The notes under the pieces were generated by a model that was given only the letters and a program-made list of their open reading frames with translations, was not told the DNA's origin and searched no databases. A program made the translations under genes and the position numbers. A stretch of 64,000 nucleotides of DNA from Cymodocea nodosa (taxonomy: Eukaryota; Streptophyta; Magnoliopsida; Alismatales; Cymodoceaceae), in assembly GCA_036874045.1 (NCBI GenBank), contig CM072341.1:8258501-8322500 (forward strand), read 5' to 3'. Numbering within the stretch: position 1 is the first letter of the stretch; each line of letters opens with the position of its first letter. Shown one piece after another: positions 45,613 to 57,668 of this stretch.

Positions 45613-47737
45613 TATTTGTTTACATCATTTAGATATGGTTTTGCAAAGATGTGTTGAAAAGAATTTTATTTTAAATTGGGAAAAGTGCCATTTCATGGTG
45701 AATGAAGGCATAGTTCTTGGGCATGTGATATCTAATAGAAGGATTGAGGTGGATAAGGTAAAAATTGACGTTATATCTCATTTGTAGCCACCTAAATCCG
45801 TTAAGGAGGTTAGAAGCTTTTTAGGACATGCTGGTTTTTATCGTAGATTTATTCATGATTTTAGCAAGATAGCAAGACCTATAACTAATTTACTTGCAAA
45901 AGATTCTAAGTTTGTTTTTGATGAACATTGTCTTGCTACCTTTAATCAACTTAAGCATGCATTAATATCTCCTCCTATAATTCATGCCCCAATATGGGAT
46001 TATCCTTTTGAAATTATGTGTGATGCCTCCAATTATGTAGTAGGTGCAGTACTTGGGCAAATAATTGATAAGAAACATCATGTCATATGCTATGCTAGTA
46101 AAACTTTGAATGAAGCTCAAGTAAATTATACTACCACAGAAAAAGAATTTCTTGCTGTTGTTTTTGCTCTAGATAAATTTAGACCATATTTAGTTTGTAA
46201 TCAAGTTATTGTGCATACTGATCATGTAGCTATTAAACATTTGATGAGTAAAAAAGATGCAAAACCAAGATTAATTCGTTGGGTTTTATTGTTGCAAGAA
46301 TTCAACATAGAAATTAAAGATAAGGTTGGAAAAGAAAATTTAGTTGCTAATCACCTCTCTAGATTAGAAAATATTCCAGCATGCAATAATGTGATTAATG
46401 AAAAGTTTCCTGATGAGAGTTTATTTCTAGTTGGTAAGTTGCCTTGGTTTGCAGACATTGCTAACTATCTTGCTACAGGGTTAATACCAACTGATTTATC
46501 TAAACCAGATAAGAAAAGATTGAAGTACATGGCTAAACATTATGTTTGGATGGAACCTTATTTGTATAAAATGGGTTCTGATCAAATTTTAAGAAGATGT
46601 CTTCCTGAAGATGAAATTGCTAATGTCTTAAATTTTTGTCATAATCATGCTTGTGGAGGTCATCTTAGTCATAGAAAAACTTCTTTGAAAATTCTTGAAT
46701 GTGGATTTTATTGGCCTTCTCTAATTAAAGACTCTAAAGATCATTGTACACATTGTGATAGATGCCAAAGAATGGGAAAAATTTCCAAATGAAATATGAT
46801 GCCTTTGAATCCTATCATTGAAGTTGAAATTTTTGATGTTTAGGGCATTGATTTCATGGGACCATTTCCCATTTCTTTTGGTTATTCTTATATTTTGTTG
46901 GCTATTGATTATGTTTCTAAATGGATTGAAGATATCCCAACTAAGAGAAATGATGCTAAAGTTGTTGTTGATTTTCTTAGATCTAACATTTTTGCTAGAT
47001 TTGGTATTCCAAGAGCTATAATTAGTGATAATGGACCTCACTTTTGCAACAAAGTATTTCAAATGGCTTTGAGGAAGTATGGGGTTACTCACAAGTTAGC
47101 AACACCATATCATCCTCAAACAATTGGGCAAGTTGAGGTATCCAATAGACAAATCAAGCACATGCTCGAAAAAGTAATCAAACCAAGTAGGAAGGATTGG
47201 GCAGAAAAGCTTAATGATGCACTTTGGGGTTATAGGACTACCCATAAAACTGTGTTGGGAATGTCACCATTTAGAGTAGTTTATGGGAAAGCATGTCATT
47301 TACCTATAGAAATAGAACATAAAGCAGAATGGGCTATTAGAACATTTAACATGTGTGTTGATGATGCAGGAAAAGCAAGAAAATATCAACTCAATGAGCT
47401 GGAAGAAATAAGAAGAGAGGCTTATGAAAATACAAAGATTGCAAAAGAACGAGCAAAAGCATTCCATGACAAGAAAATTCTAAGAAAGGACTTTCATGAG
47501 GGACAAGAAGTTTTATTATATAACTCTAGATTACATTTGTTCCTTGGAAAATTTAAGACTAGATGAACAGGACCATTCATCCTTAAACATATATATAATC
47601 ATGGAGCTACAGCTACAGAAAATTGTAAGACAGGATTTAAAACTGTAGTGAATGGTCAAAGACTTAAAGAATATTATCCTGGAAAAACCTACAATCATGG
47701 AGAGAGTGCTTTGTTGTTGAAACCCAATTATAATTAG
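45590..47737 (+). pseudogene. pol: Athila RNase H and integrase
   Basis: Continues pol in frame 2 after the deletion. RT thumb/connection (GHVISNRRIEVDK), then RNase H (MCDASNYVVGAVLGQ near 46013; NYTTTEKEFLAVVFALDKFR), integrase HHCC finger (HNHACGGHL ... CTHCDRCQRMGK), core IDFMGPFP, SDNGPHFCNKVF and GQVEVSNRQIK giving D-D-E, and the lineage signature YGKACHLPIEIEHKAEWA. Ends HGESALLLKPNYN, stop 47735. Four in-frame stops (near 45786, 46790, 46840, 47564) are all explained by single G-to-A or C-to-T changes at Gln, Arg or Trp codons. Otherwise well preserved. Confidence 0.93.
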
Positions 47738-48046
47738 TGCTTGTATGTATTTAGTTGTAGGTATAGTTTTTCTTTTCTTAATTCTTAGTAATTTTTCATT
47801 CTATGTATTAGTGTGTTAGTAGTTAACAATAAAATTTATTATTGCAAGTTCACGTCAAAATTTTATATGCTTATTATCATGCATCTATCCTTGTTGTTTC
47901 ATGTCATCTTGAATTTATATAGTGAACCATTTACGCTGAAATTTTATGATATATGATGGTACTTGTATACTTTGATGATATTTCACCATGTAAATAACTC
48001 TTGCATATACTCTTGAATTACATAACTGATGTGAATGTCTTAGTGC
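47738..48046 (+). other. Non-coding spacer after Athila pol
   Basis: AT-rich sequence between the pol stop and the gag-like ORF. I see no coding or repeat signal. Confidence 0.5.
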
Positions 48047-48709
48047 ATGAAAAGTTGGGAGAAATCCTCTCCAAGATCTGAAACAAGGCAAGAGAAGGGC
48101 ATTCATTCCATAAATGCAACCACGACCCTTGAAATGAAATATGGAAGCCTATTGAAAAGGGTTGAAGCAATAGAAGGAAAAGGGAAAGAACCACTCAAGT
48201 GCTTGGGATGTAATATGGTAGGCCATATTGTGAATGAATGTCCTATGTTGGCTAACCCTTCTGCTGATGTTCAGGAAATATACACAAGGAACAATCAAAG
48301 GCAAGAAGTTTATGGCAACTCCTACAACCCATCTTGGAGGAACCACCCAAACTTTTCATGGAGAAACTCACATTTTCAAGATAATCAACATGGTGAATCC
48401 TCAAATTTTCAAGGCAATCAACCTACACGAAATACTATGGAATTGGCTAAGAAAAATGATCATTCAGCAGCAATAGAAGACATGGGAAAGAAGATAGATA
48501 GCTTGATCAAAGGCATGGAAGCATTTGCCATGAACAACGCTAAGTATCAACCAATTGTGCATGCTAATGCACAATCAATCAGCAAGATAGAGGCACAACT
48601 ATCCCAAATATCAGCAAGGCTTTGCGAGAGGGAGAAAGGAACCATTCCAAGCCAAGTTATCACAAATCCACGTGTCAACCAAGTGGAGACAACTTCAGGA
48701 GAAAAGTAA
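48047..48709 (+). CDS. Gag C-terminal-like ORF downstream of pol
   Basis: Open for 220 codons from an ATG. It has a CCHC knuckle CLGCNMVGHIVNEC (about residues 52-65), then the Athila gag signature YGNSYNPSWRNHPNFSW (about residues 89-105), QDNQHGESSNFQGNQP and a predicted helical, heptad-like tail (MGKKIDSLIKGMEAF; ISKIEAQLSQISARL). In ordinary Athila elements this lies upstream of protease in gag; here it is 3' of integrase and lacks the capsid part. It also resembles the C-terminal gag of the F-box elements (NSYNPNWRNHPNLSW at 56000). It could be a displaced gag module or an independent nucleic-acid-binding accessory protein. Expression is unknown. Confidence 0.75.
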   Translation: MKSWEKSSPRSETRQEKGIHSINATTTLEMKYGSLLKRVEAIEGKGKEPLKCLGCNMVGHIVNECPMLANPSADVQEIYTRNNQRQEVYGNSYNPSWRNHPNFSWRNSHFQDNQHGESSNFQGNQPTRNTMELAKKNDHSAAIEDMGKKIDSLIKGMEAFAMNNAKYQPIVHANAQSISKIEAQLSQISARLCEREKGTIPSQVITNPRVNQVETTSGEK

Positions 48710-50262
48710 AGAGAAGAATCACTTGCAATCAACAAGATAGCTAAAGGCAACCTTTTATCTCCACAACTTATGCTCAGCTTATTTGATAAGAGACTTATTT
48801 TATTTCATGCTTGAGATGTTTAATTTTAAAGAACAGAATTTGATGATATATTTGAAAGTAGTTAGATGCATGATTTTCAAATACTTGAAGGGTGTAGAAT
48901 GGGTTGAAAGACTTTATCATGATATCATGTGTTTGTTTGACAAATTGATGTTCAACCATAATTAGAGTTAAATACATTTTATCTACACCACTTGAAGAGC
49001 AGTGCACAATAGGTATGCGCTAACATTTTTTTACTTATTCTTATTGTTGAAACAATCCTTTCTACATTGAGGACAATGAAGGAACTAAGTGCGAGGGGGA
49101 GGAGAAAGTAAAAAAATGTTTTAGGATGCATACTACAGCAATGAAATTGAAAATTTTCCAAATGTAAGTTTCTTTCACAAGCAGGTTGGTGGTAAGTTTG
49201 AAAATTCATTCTATATGTTGCATGCCACCATGTTTTAGGTGTATCCATGATAAGAACTTGCATGTCAATTTTTTTTTAGGAAATAGCTTTGTTAGTTTAA
49301 TTTTGATTTTGAATTATTGCATCTTAGCCTTACTAGCATGCTACTCAATCTCCATTGTATGCTCTTAAGGTTAAGATCATTAATTCTTTATTAGTTTTAG
49401 CTTTGTTTTCATTTGAACTTAATTTCTTTTTGTGGCATGTTGAATTTTCCTCAGTAATGTTCTTTCCATATGATGTCTTACACTTAGAGCTGAACTTATC
49501 TTTAAGGTGAGGATAGGAATATGCATTTGAGATGCCAACCATAGTTTCTTACTTATAACATATACACATTCTTGCACTAGACTCTTAATCATGTGGTATC
49601 TAGAGGACTCTTCTTATGACATGAATCTTGAGGAGTGGCTTAGGAAATCCTTCCAATAGGTTGTCCCATGAGAAGGGTAGATATATGAATTTGGGAATAA
49701 GGTTTGATACCCGTTCTCATAAGGTTGCTGGGGACGGAGGCTAAGTAACCTCTTAGTCTTCACGTGTAAACCCTTTATGGGAGGTATCCTAAGGGTAGTG
49801 GTAGGATGTGAGAAAAGAGAGGTTTCAAAAAAAAAAAAGAAGAAGAAGTTGTTCTATAGAATGAATAAAGAAAATACTTTTATAGAATAAAAAAAAAAAA
49901 AAAACTCAAGTGAAAATAAAGGGGCAATGTACTAGAGGATAGAAGCCTAAAGAAACCTTCATGTATTCTTGGATTAAGTGAGATGAACCTAGATGCTATT
50001 GATTATGGGTCTAAGCACTTTGCACTTAATTGTATTTTAAAAACTTATTTTCCTTAGGTTGGCATTAGATGTCCATTCTAAATTCCTCACCATTACAGGA
50101 ACTCAACTTGTGAGTGGAGATTATCTATAAGTATTGTTGCATTACTTGGTGAGAATTTAATTTGCCTTAATTTTCTTTATTGTGTTTATCTGTTTCAAGG
50201 GGTTCCTTAATCTTTTCTTCTCTAAATTTTGCCAGAGGACTAGCAAAGTTTAAGTGCAGGGG
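48710..50262 (+). other. 3' non-coding region and purine tract of the Athila element
   Basis: Contains ACATTGAGGACAATG at 49064-49078 followed by AGTGCGAGGGGGAGGAG, the same motif-plus-purine arrangement as in the F-box elements; A-rich runs near 49830 and 49890; and a purine-rich GTGCAGGGG (50254-50262) immediately before the 3' LTR. No ORF with support. Confidence 0.65.
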
Positions 50263-51859
50263 TGTTCAAGCTTTAATTTTGCCCATTTTTAATGAATTTT
50301 ATAAGTAATTTTGCATGATATTATCTATCTATGGTGGATAAATGATATTAATTATGGGTAATATAAGTCTTGAAATATAGTGCAATATAGAAATTTAATT
50401 AACAAGTGCATCCCCATTAGATATAATTTTACATATAACTCATTGATTTTATTTTAAATGTCCTATCCTATGTTGGCTAACATCTCTTGGAGTTCAATTT
50501 CCATTAATTATAGGTAACACACATGTGGAAGGAGGTTATTGCAAAAGACAAAAAGAAGATGTAAATAATCAAAGTTGGTGGACTAAATTTTAAAGAAGTG
50601 GAATGCCAACACCTCATTGGCTCTCTTAGATCTATGGATTCTCATTGGAGGGTGATACACTCGATGTTGGAAGAGGTGGAATCGGGCGAGAAAAGCATGC
50701 GCGGAAGACGTACGCGTGGAAGACGTGCGTTCGGGAGACAACGCACGCAAGAATTCGTTCGCCCGGTGGAGAGAATTATTTAAAGCCGGAAGAAATATCG
50801 GCGACCGAGAGTCTCGCAACCGAGAGTTCTACGTCCGGGAGACAACGCACGCGAGAGGTGGAGACACGGCTGAGCATCTGAGCATCCTTGTAGGAGTGAA
50901 AGCTCTTCCCAAGCTCTCTAATAAAGCTCCATTGTGCAAGTTCCTCTACTATAGATTTTCAAAGCTCACCAAGGTAGTGACAGCCCTTGGAAAGTTTGTT
51001 TTCTAGTAGTAGAGGAAAGCTAGAGGAGTTTGGTAGAGATACACTTCTTGTTTATGATGTCTTAGTAGGATTAAATGTGTGTTCAAGTTTAATTACTACA
51101 TTGTTCTCTTAATTTCAGTTTACATTCATTTGATTTGTTGGGACCATACATAGGGCTTTCACAAGAGTGGTCGACACCTATGTATGGTATACTTGGCACA
51201 TATGAATGTGAAGTGTTGATTCAAGGAGAAGAAGAGGAGTATAAGAATTTGGAAGTATATTGTGTTGAATTTCTTCTTAATGAAGAACCTCTCATTTACC
51301 TTAGTTGTTAATTTTAATTTTAGTAGTTAGCTGAATTTGTTATACCTTATATTGATCACATTATGTCCAAATCAATCTCCAAAAAGAATTTCTAATGCAA
51401 ACAGTATAGTATAGTTTAGCTAGATTAGCAAATAGCATAGTTGCATGCATTTAGTATAAATTAGAATAGAGTAGCATAGCCTATTGAACCTTGTTGTTTT
51501 ATATTTCTTTCCTTAATATTGATGCATTGATATCACTTCTGAAATCACGTGGAACTTGTGTGCATGTTATAATTGAATGAGTTGATAGATTTACAAGTAA
51601 AGAAATTGATTCACATCACCATTTTCCACTACACATTGCCTTGAAATTGCATGATTTGTGAGCTTGTGTTAACTTTGATTATTCTACATTCACATGTCAT
51701 TAATTTACTGAAGTATACCTAAGAGCTTGAAGAACAAGTTGAGTAATAGTTGATTAAGTCATAAATACAATCCTTGTGGAAGAATGACCTGTATTTGCCA
51801 TGTACACCAAAAGAGCTGTGCACTTGCAGTAAAGCTTGAGCTAAAAATATAGCTCAACA
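50263..51859 (+). repeat. 3' LTR of the Athila element
   Basis: Near-identical to 41541-43153; by eye the two differ by a few tens of bases at most, many of them transitions in the GC-rich part, plus the 16-base repeat-unit difference. Confidence 0.93.
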
Positions 51860-52769
51860 CTGATTCGTTGAGTTAATTGTAATACCATGAAATTGGTTCG
51901 TTGAGTTAGCATAACACCACAGACTTAGTTCGTTGAGTTAGCTACAGTACTTATCACATGAATTAACACATGATGAACTCATTAAGTTAAATACGTTAAG
52001 TTATAAATCTACTTATTTTACTCGTTTAGTTAACATTAACACAACAACTTATTATTACATTTGATGGAAAGTTTTTTTTAGACAAGAAAGTTTATTTTGT
52101 AGGAAATTTTTCAAAGATCTAAGGTTGATGATTAAAGAAAATTCAAGAGGAAAACATGGATCAAAATGTGTGTATTTCAATGAAGGAAAAATAAAAGATG
52201 TGAAGAGTGGAAAATTAATTATAATTAAACGTGGAAGATATGCATGAAATGACGATACAATATAAAAGGCATAGAATTCTCGTTAATTAATCATACACAC
52301 TAAACAAAATATATTTTCAGGGATCAAAACACCTCTTCGAGGAAATGATCTCAGATAGAAGAAAATTCAGTGAAGAAGAGAAAGTTAGATATATGTCACT
52401 AAAGAATTGAAGAAACAAAAAAAAAACAAATTTAGTGAAGCAAAGAAAGTCAGATATTAGTCATTGAAGATTTACAGAAGAGGAAGAAGAAAAAAAAAAA
52501 ATCTCAAACAAGGAGAAATGTTTTAAATTCTGCAAATTAGTTTTCTTTGTTTGTAGTTATGAAATTGATTAGATGAAACATGGTATCATTATATAATTAC
52601 ATCTATAATTTTTTAGGAGAATTGAATTGTATATTGTAATTGAAACCTTAAATAAAATGATTTGATTAAAACAATGTATTGACTTGTTTTTAATTTTGAA
52701 GTTTCAATTATAATTGAAAATGTTAAAAAACACAATTCACCCCCTCTTGTGTAGCCATTTAATCCTACA
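51860..52769 (+). repeat. Copia LTR fragment, right part
   Basis: Continues the LTR interrupted at 41540 (CTGATTCGTTGAGTTA onward), with ATATAAAAGG near 52260, ending CCTACA at 52769. Confidence 0.85.
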
Positions 52770-54625
52770 GGTATACTAAATATAGATGAACAACTGTCAA
52801 TAAATGAATGAAAATATGTTCCACATGAGAAACCTACATGAACAATCCAACATGATTCATCATTGAGTAGCATACTAACCTTGGGAAGATGCGTTGCATG
52901 GATAGGACCTTCTTGCACGTTGCACAAATAGGATTGAACTCATGGCGTGAGATGAGCAGGTGTTCCTCCTTACATGTGGCATGGAGATGAGTGGGCGTTC
53001 CTCACGCATAGAGTGGAGATAAGTAGGTGTTTCTCACATGGCATGGAGATGAGCAGGTGTTCCTCCTTGCGCATGGAGTGGAGATGCAGGTGTTCCCCCT
53101 GCGTGGCGTGGAGATGTAGGTGTTCCTCCTCACACATGGAGTGAAGATGTAGGTGATCCTTATGTGTTGTGGAGATTTGGGTGTTCCTTTTGTCGAGGTT
53201 TTCGTATTAGGGTTTTCAAACCTTTCAAACCATTTTGGTTTGAAAGTGTTATCTATTTATATCTTGGAAAGTTAGAAAAAATTTTCGACTTTCCCAAATG
53301 ACACAAATACTAGAATGTTGAAAATAAATTCCCAACATTCTAGGTGGCATAAACACCTTCTTATATTTTTGCTAATGTTCTATTATTTTTTGTAACTTTC
53401 TTTTTCATTATTTTTTATAACTTTTCAACACTTTCTTTTTGTTACTTTTCATTATTTTCTAAGTATACATATGGACCTTAAATTAAATTCCAAATTAGTG
53501 CTCCAAATGAACTTCACTACAACATTCATAATACGCACATAAGATAGATTTTAAAGGTTACCTGATATTACAGGTTTAACATAAGCATCCAATTACCCAA
53601 TAACTCATTATTGTTATCACCAACAATTTAATAACAAGGCAAAAAGGGGCTTTGCTATCAATGACCACTTAAATTCCTTACTGACCCTAGAATTTTGGGA
53701 TGGTGTAGCAATTTCTTTTCTTGCACTCAGCCGCATCTAATCATGTAGCAGCACATGGCAGATTATCGCCAATCAAACTACAACCTCACAGAGTCAAAGT
53801 TCCTTAAAGAACTTATGATATCTTATTTAATCTCATAGAATTTAAAAGTTGGCATTTCCTTCGAAAAGCATATTTTTCATTACAAAATTAGACGAGTAAA
53901 TATTTCTTGAAAAAATTAGATAAGTAAATAAAAGAAAATTGGATGGATATTACTAGTACATAACAACAAATACAGAATTCAAATAAATATTTGTTTTCAA
54001 ATAGACCCTATCAGTTACATAAATGTATATTTTAATATTGATCGAGCGAAAAAAGATATCTAAATTGCATTTGCAAACAAAATATGTTAATTATATTTGC
54101 TACTTAAGCAATAGAAGTAACATAAAAAAAAGGAAATAGAAATCATGTCTGACATTGTCCACTCAGCTTAGGTAACAAGAGAAGCTCAAAAAATAGATAG
54201 GTGAATGGAGCAAATGAATCAATTTTCAATAGAGTGGTTAGTGCCTCTATCTTTCATGTAACAATCCTAGCCATAAGTATTGTTGTGAGACAATACTACA
54301 ATAGCATGAAAAATGTTGCAATATTCTATGCTTTTTTTATACTTGTAACACAAGCATCAAATTACTCGATAACTTATTATTAGGTAAATAGTTTTGTTCT
54401 TAGCATCAAACGGTTATCATCTACTGTGATTACCTAGCTAAGCATTTCTCAAATCTTTTCTTTCATTTCTTCCTAGGAATTCAAAAAAGTAAAGCGTTAC
54501 TTACTAGTATTTCTTTTTATTATATCTCGAAGATAGGAAACTCTCAAGTATGATTCTAAGGAAAGGGACTCACTTACCTATTTTGACTAGGGAGGACAAA
54601 CCATTCGTTAGGGGGATTTTGTATA
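52770..54625. other. Unassigned AT-rich DNA
   Basis: No gene or element end recognised. Contains a minisatellite (52935-53195) and a short inverted repeat TAGAATGTTG / CAACATTCTA near 53312-53345. Could be host intergenic DNA or an old element. Confidence 0.4.
52935..53195. repeat. Minisatellite, ~28-35-bp units
   Basis: About eight imperfect units built on GGAGATGAGCAGGTGTTCCTC, separated by variable CACATGG- or GCGTGG-like text. Confidence 0.75.
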
Positions 54626-54719
54626 TTTGATGTTTTTAATTTCTTTTCACAAGCAATAGTAATTGAGCAAATATGATTACTTTCATTCAGCACACATCAT
54701 CAAAACAAAATACTCAACA
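54626..54719 (-). repeat. Copia LTR terminal fragment
   Basis: The complement gives the first ~94 bases of the copia LTR (TGTTGAGTATTTTG...). The rest is missing. It abuts F-box element sequence exactly at the LTR terminus. Confidence 0.8.
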
Positions 54720-55232
54720 AATGTTGTGTGTATTCTGCATTTATTTTTAGAAAAAGAAAAGAAAAAAACAAAATATCAATCTAGTTTGTTGGTATTTGTT
54801 CTAGGAAACCAACTTGCTTGCTTGTGAGCCACCAAAGGCATAGGAGCCTAGGTTCCACACAAGACACTGAATTAACAATTTATGTTTTGTTATTTTATTA
54901 TATATTCTGCTTTTATTCGTGAATGGAAAGTTTTTCAGAATCAAAAATCGAAAGATATTAAAGGAGATACAAAAGAACAAGGTATGTAATTGATTACTTA
55001 TCCTGAATTTAGATTTAAACTCAATTCATGGAGTTATTCATTAACTCAACGAATTAAGTTTGTTGAGTTAGGTGCTAAGTCAACGAAACAATATTCCTGC
55101 CTGCTAACATTTACTGTATTTACTATAAAATCTTTTACAATGAGGACAATGCAAAATGTAGGTATGAGGGGGGAAAGTAATTAGATTAAAAGCCAAGTAA
55201 TTTTGTTAATTAAATGAATTAGAATGGTACTG
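54720..55232 (+). repeat. Fragment of the F-box element 3' region, upstream of gag B
   Basis: Collinear with 34764-35290 and 57687-58160: the hairpin near 54786, donor-like AAGGTATGTAAT near 54980 and ACAATGAGGACAATG at 55137. It joins gag sequence at TGCAAAC (55231-55237). Confidence 0.85.
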
Positions 55233-56341
55233 CAAACTTTGAAGGAGATAGGTTTGAACTGAAATCTAATTATATTAGTCAATTGCCACATTTTCATAGA
55301 TTAGAAAGAGAGGATGCCTATTATTTTCTTAGAGAATTTAATGAAGTTTGTCAAATGATGAAAATGTCGAACATGAGTATAGATGCTATTAAACTTAGAT
55401 ATATCCCTTTTTCTTTAAAAGACACAACTAAGAGATGGTTATATACTCTATCGCCTAATTCAATTTCTACATGGACTGAATTTTGCTTTGTTTTTCTGGA
55501 AAAATATTATCCAACACATCAAACGATTAAAAAGAAAAAAGAAATATTAATGTGTAGCCAAAAATAGGGTGAATCATTCTGGAAATATTTTGAAAGATTT
55601 AAAGATTTACTGACTCAATGTCCACATCATGGAATGAGTAAGGCACAATTAATAGGTATAATTTATGAAGGCATAGATGTTTCAACAAAATCTTTATTAG
55701 AATCTACTTGTCAAAATGGATTTTTAAAGTTATGTAGTGAAGAAGCATAGGCATATTTAGAAAACTTTGCAAAAAGAACTGCATAGTGGGAAAACTCAAC
55801 TGAAGCTATTATAGATAAAAGAATATTGCCAAGGGGAATGCATGAAATAGATTCAAGTACTATGCTTGAGGTGAAATTAACTGAATTAACAAAGAAAATA
55901 GAACAGTTATCATTAAATCAAAAGCTAACAAAAAAGAATGCAAACATAAATGATTTAGATATTATTTATGCTAGAAACTAGAGAGATAACTTGGGAAATT
56001 CTTATAATCCTAATTGGAGAAATCACCCGAATTTATCTTGGAGAAACAACAATTTCCAAGGAGGAGAAAATGTAAATGAGAAGAATATAAGTTATGATGC
56101 ATTACTAGAACAAGGATCTAGAATAGAGAAATTAGAAAAGATAATCCAACAATTAAACAATCATCTAGATTTTGTACTTGGAAATGGTGCAATTCAAAAT
56201 CAGAATAGAAATATACCACTTAGACAAAAGGAACCAATGGAAGTTAGACCTACTAGAGGATTGCCAATACAAGTAATACCTAATCCTGTCAATAGAACGA
56301 TTAATGAAATTGATACCTCTTGTAGGAGGGTAGTTGAATGA
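55233..56341 (+). pseudogene. gag: Athila-type gag of F-box element B, 5'-truncated
   Basis: One frame from NFEGDRFELKSNY to the TGA at 56339-56341. It has REDAYYFLREFNEVCQMM, the gag core ESFWKYFERFKDLLTQCPHH, NSYNPNWRNHPNLSWRNNN and a coiled-coil-like RIEKLEKIIQQLNNHLDF. About four or five stops (55565, 55748, 55784, 55979) lie at likely Gln or Trp codons. No zinc knuckle seen. The AATGT near 55550 is the empty site of the solo LTR in copy A. The N-terminal part was lost at the junction with the 3'-region fragment. Confidence 0.87.
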
Positions 56342-56530
56342 AGTAGCATATCTGAAGCAACTATTTGTATGTATATATGTTTTTATTTATAGTTAATAGT
56401 ATCGTAGAGTTAGTCCTTAACTCAACGAACTAAGTTCGTTGAGTTATGCCTTAACTCCACGAGGGTGTGCAATAGTTATGTTAATTTTTGTCTCTACTAA
56501 ATTTTTGTTTGTGTTATACAAACTCGACAA

Positions 56531-57668
56531 ATGGAATTGATGCAATTACCGTTGGATGCACTAAGGGAAGTACTGAGTAATTTATCAGCTAAAGATCTAT
56601 GCAGGCTGTGTTGTGTATCAAAGGAAATTAAAGACTATATTGAGGAAAAATATTTTCAAGGACTACAAGCTGCAAAAATGACTAAGATTAGAGATGGATT
56701 CATATAGAGGTCATTTAATCGTAGTTCAATTAACCATGAATATCTGGCTATGGAAGAAACTACTGGAATTCCACCCAATACATTAGAAGGAATAAATCAT
56801 ATTATGGGGATAGATGAAGGATTAATCATATATAGGATGAGACCAAGGTATGCAAGTTTATTATTACCTGATATTTTGATAAGAAATCCTATAATAGGAG
56901 AAGAATGGAATATAGGAAGACCTAATAGATTTGAAGTACCAACTCTAAATTATGGATCGGTTTTAATATTTTCTAATAAAAATTCTACAATTCCTGAAAA
57001 ATTATATTATTGGAGACCTACAGAAAATTAGGGTGAAGATTTACGCTTAAGTGTATAATTTTCTGAATAGATCTTGGACTGAAAATATTATGATATATCT
57101 AGGACAGAAATCATTAATTAACCAAACACATGTCATACTTGATGGATATGTATATCTTGTCACAGATATATCAATAGCATTTGGATCTGATTTATATATA
57201 GTGAGCATAGACAGTTATGATGAATATATAGAAATTTTACCTATACCGAGTAATATAGCTAAACCACCATCTGTAGAATTTAATAAAATTCAACTAGGAA
57301 TGTGGTATAATGAAGAAGATGATCCTACTTTATGTCTAATAAGATGGTGGGATGAATTGATGAAATTTCGAATATGGATTATGAAAGACATTAATGAATG
57401 GAAGTGGGAAGAGAAGTATATTGAAATAGATGTAGAAATAGAAACGGCTACATTACCTTGGAACCAAAAAGGATCCCTTTCTGCATTTCATATAATTAAT
57501 GGTAATACACTTGTATTTCAAATTTATAATATATTACACATTTACAAATTAAGATGGAACAAGAACTACATTAAAATAGAATTAATAGCAAGAAGAACTA
57601 TGCCTAAAAAGTTTGCTTGGACTGACACGTTTATTCCATTTGTTCCTACTTTTCAATCATGTTCTTAA
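56531..57668 (+). pseudogene. F-box protein gene (F-box plus FBA-like domain), copy B
   Basis: ATG at 56531: MELMQLPLDALREVLSNLSA then KDLCRLCCVSKEIKDYI, a better F-box match than copy A. It continues EYLAMEETTGIPPNTLEGIN, NIGRPNRFEVPTLN and, after a 2-base loss near 57049, an open 205-codon stretch (57051-57668) with LGQKSLINQTHVILDGYVYL, SIDSYDEYIEILPIPSNIAK, PTLCLIRWWDELMKFRIWIM and KKFAWTDTFIPFV. This order (display-like strands, 'I-P-x-P', then W-I-M-K) is characteristic of F-box-associated domains. Full length would be ~378 residues, usual for the family. Defects: TAG at 56705 and 57029 (both Trp in copy A) and the 2-base deletion. None is shared with copy A. SCF-receptor function is inferred from family knowledge only. 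Confidence 0.8.

Larger units (their letters stand above)
41541..51859 (+). mobile_element. Complete-length Athila-type Ty3/gypsy retrotransposon
   Basis: Two LTRs (1613 and 1597 bases), tRNA-Asp primer-binding site, pol, a downstream gag-like ORF and a purine tract. Flanks CTAGT (41536-41540) and CTGAT (51860-51864) each differ by one G-to-A change from CTGGT, the sequence at this position in the related copia LTR near 8430, so a 5-bp duplication is recovered. The close LTR match indicates a fairly recent insertion. It is defective in RT. Confidence 0.92.

Noticed and set aside
52935..53195. CRISPR-like array
   Set aside because: Units are imperfect, with no uniform spacers, in a plant genome; it is a minisatellite.
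54201..54383. 60-codon ORF MNGANESIFNRVVSASIFHV
   Set aside because: Short and AT-rich, with no domain or context.
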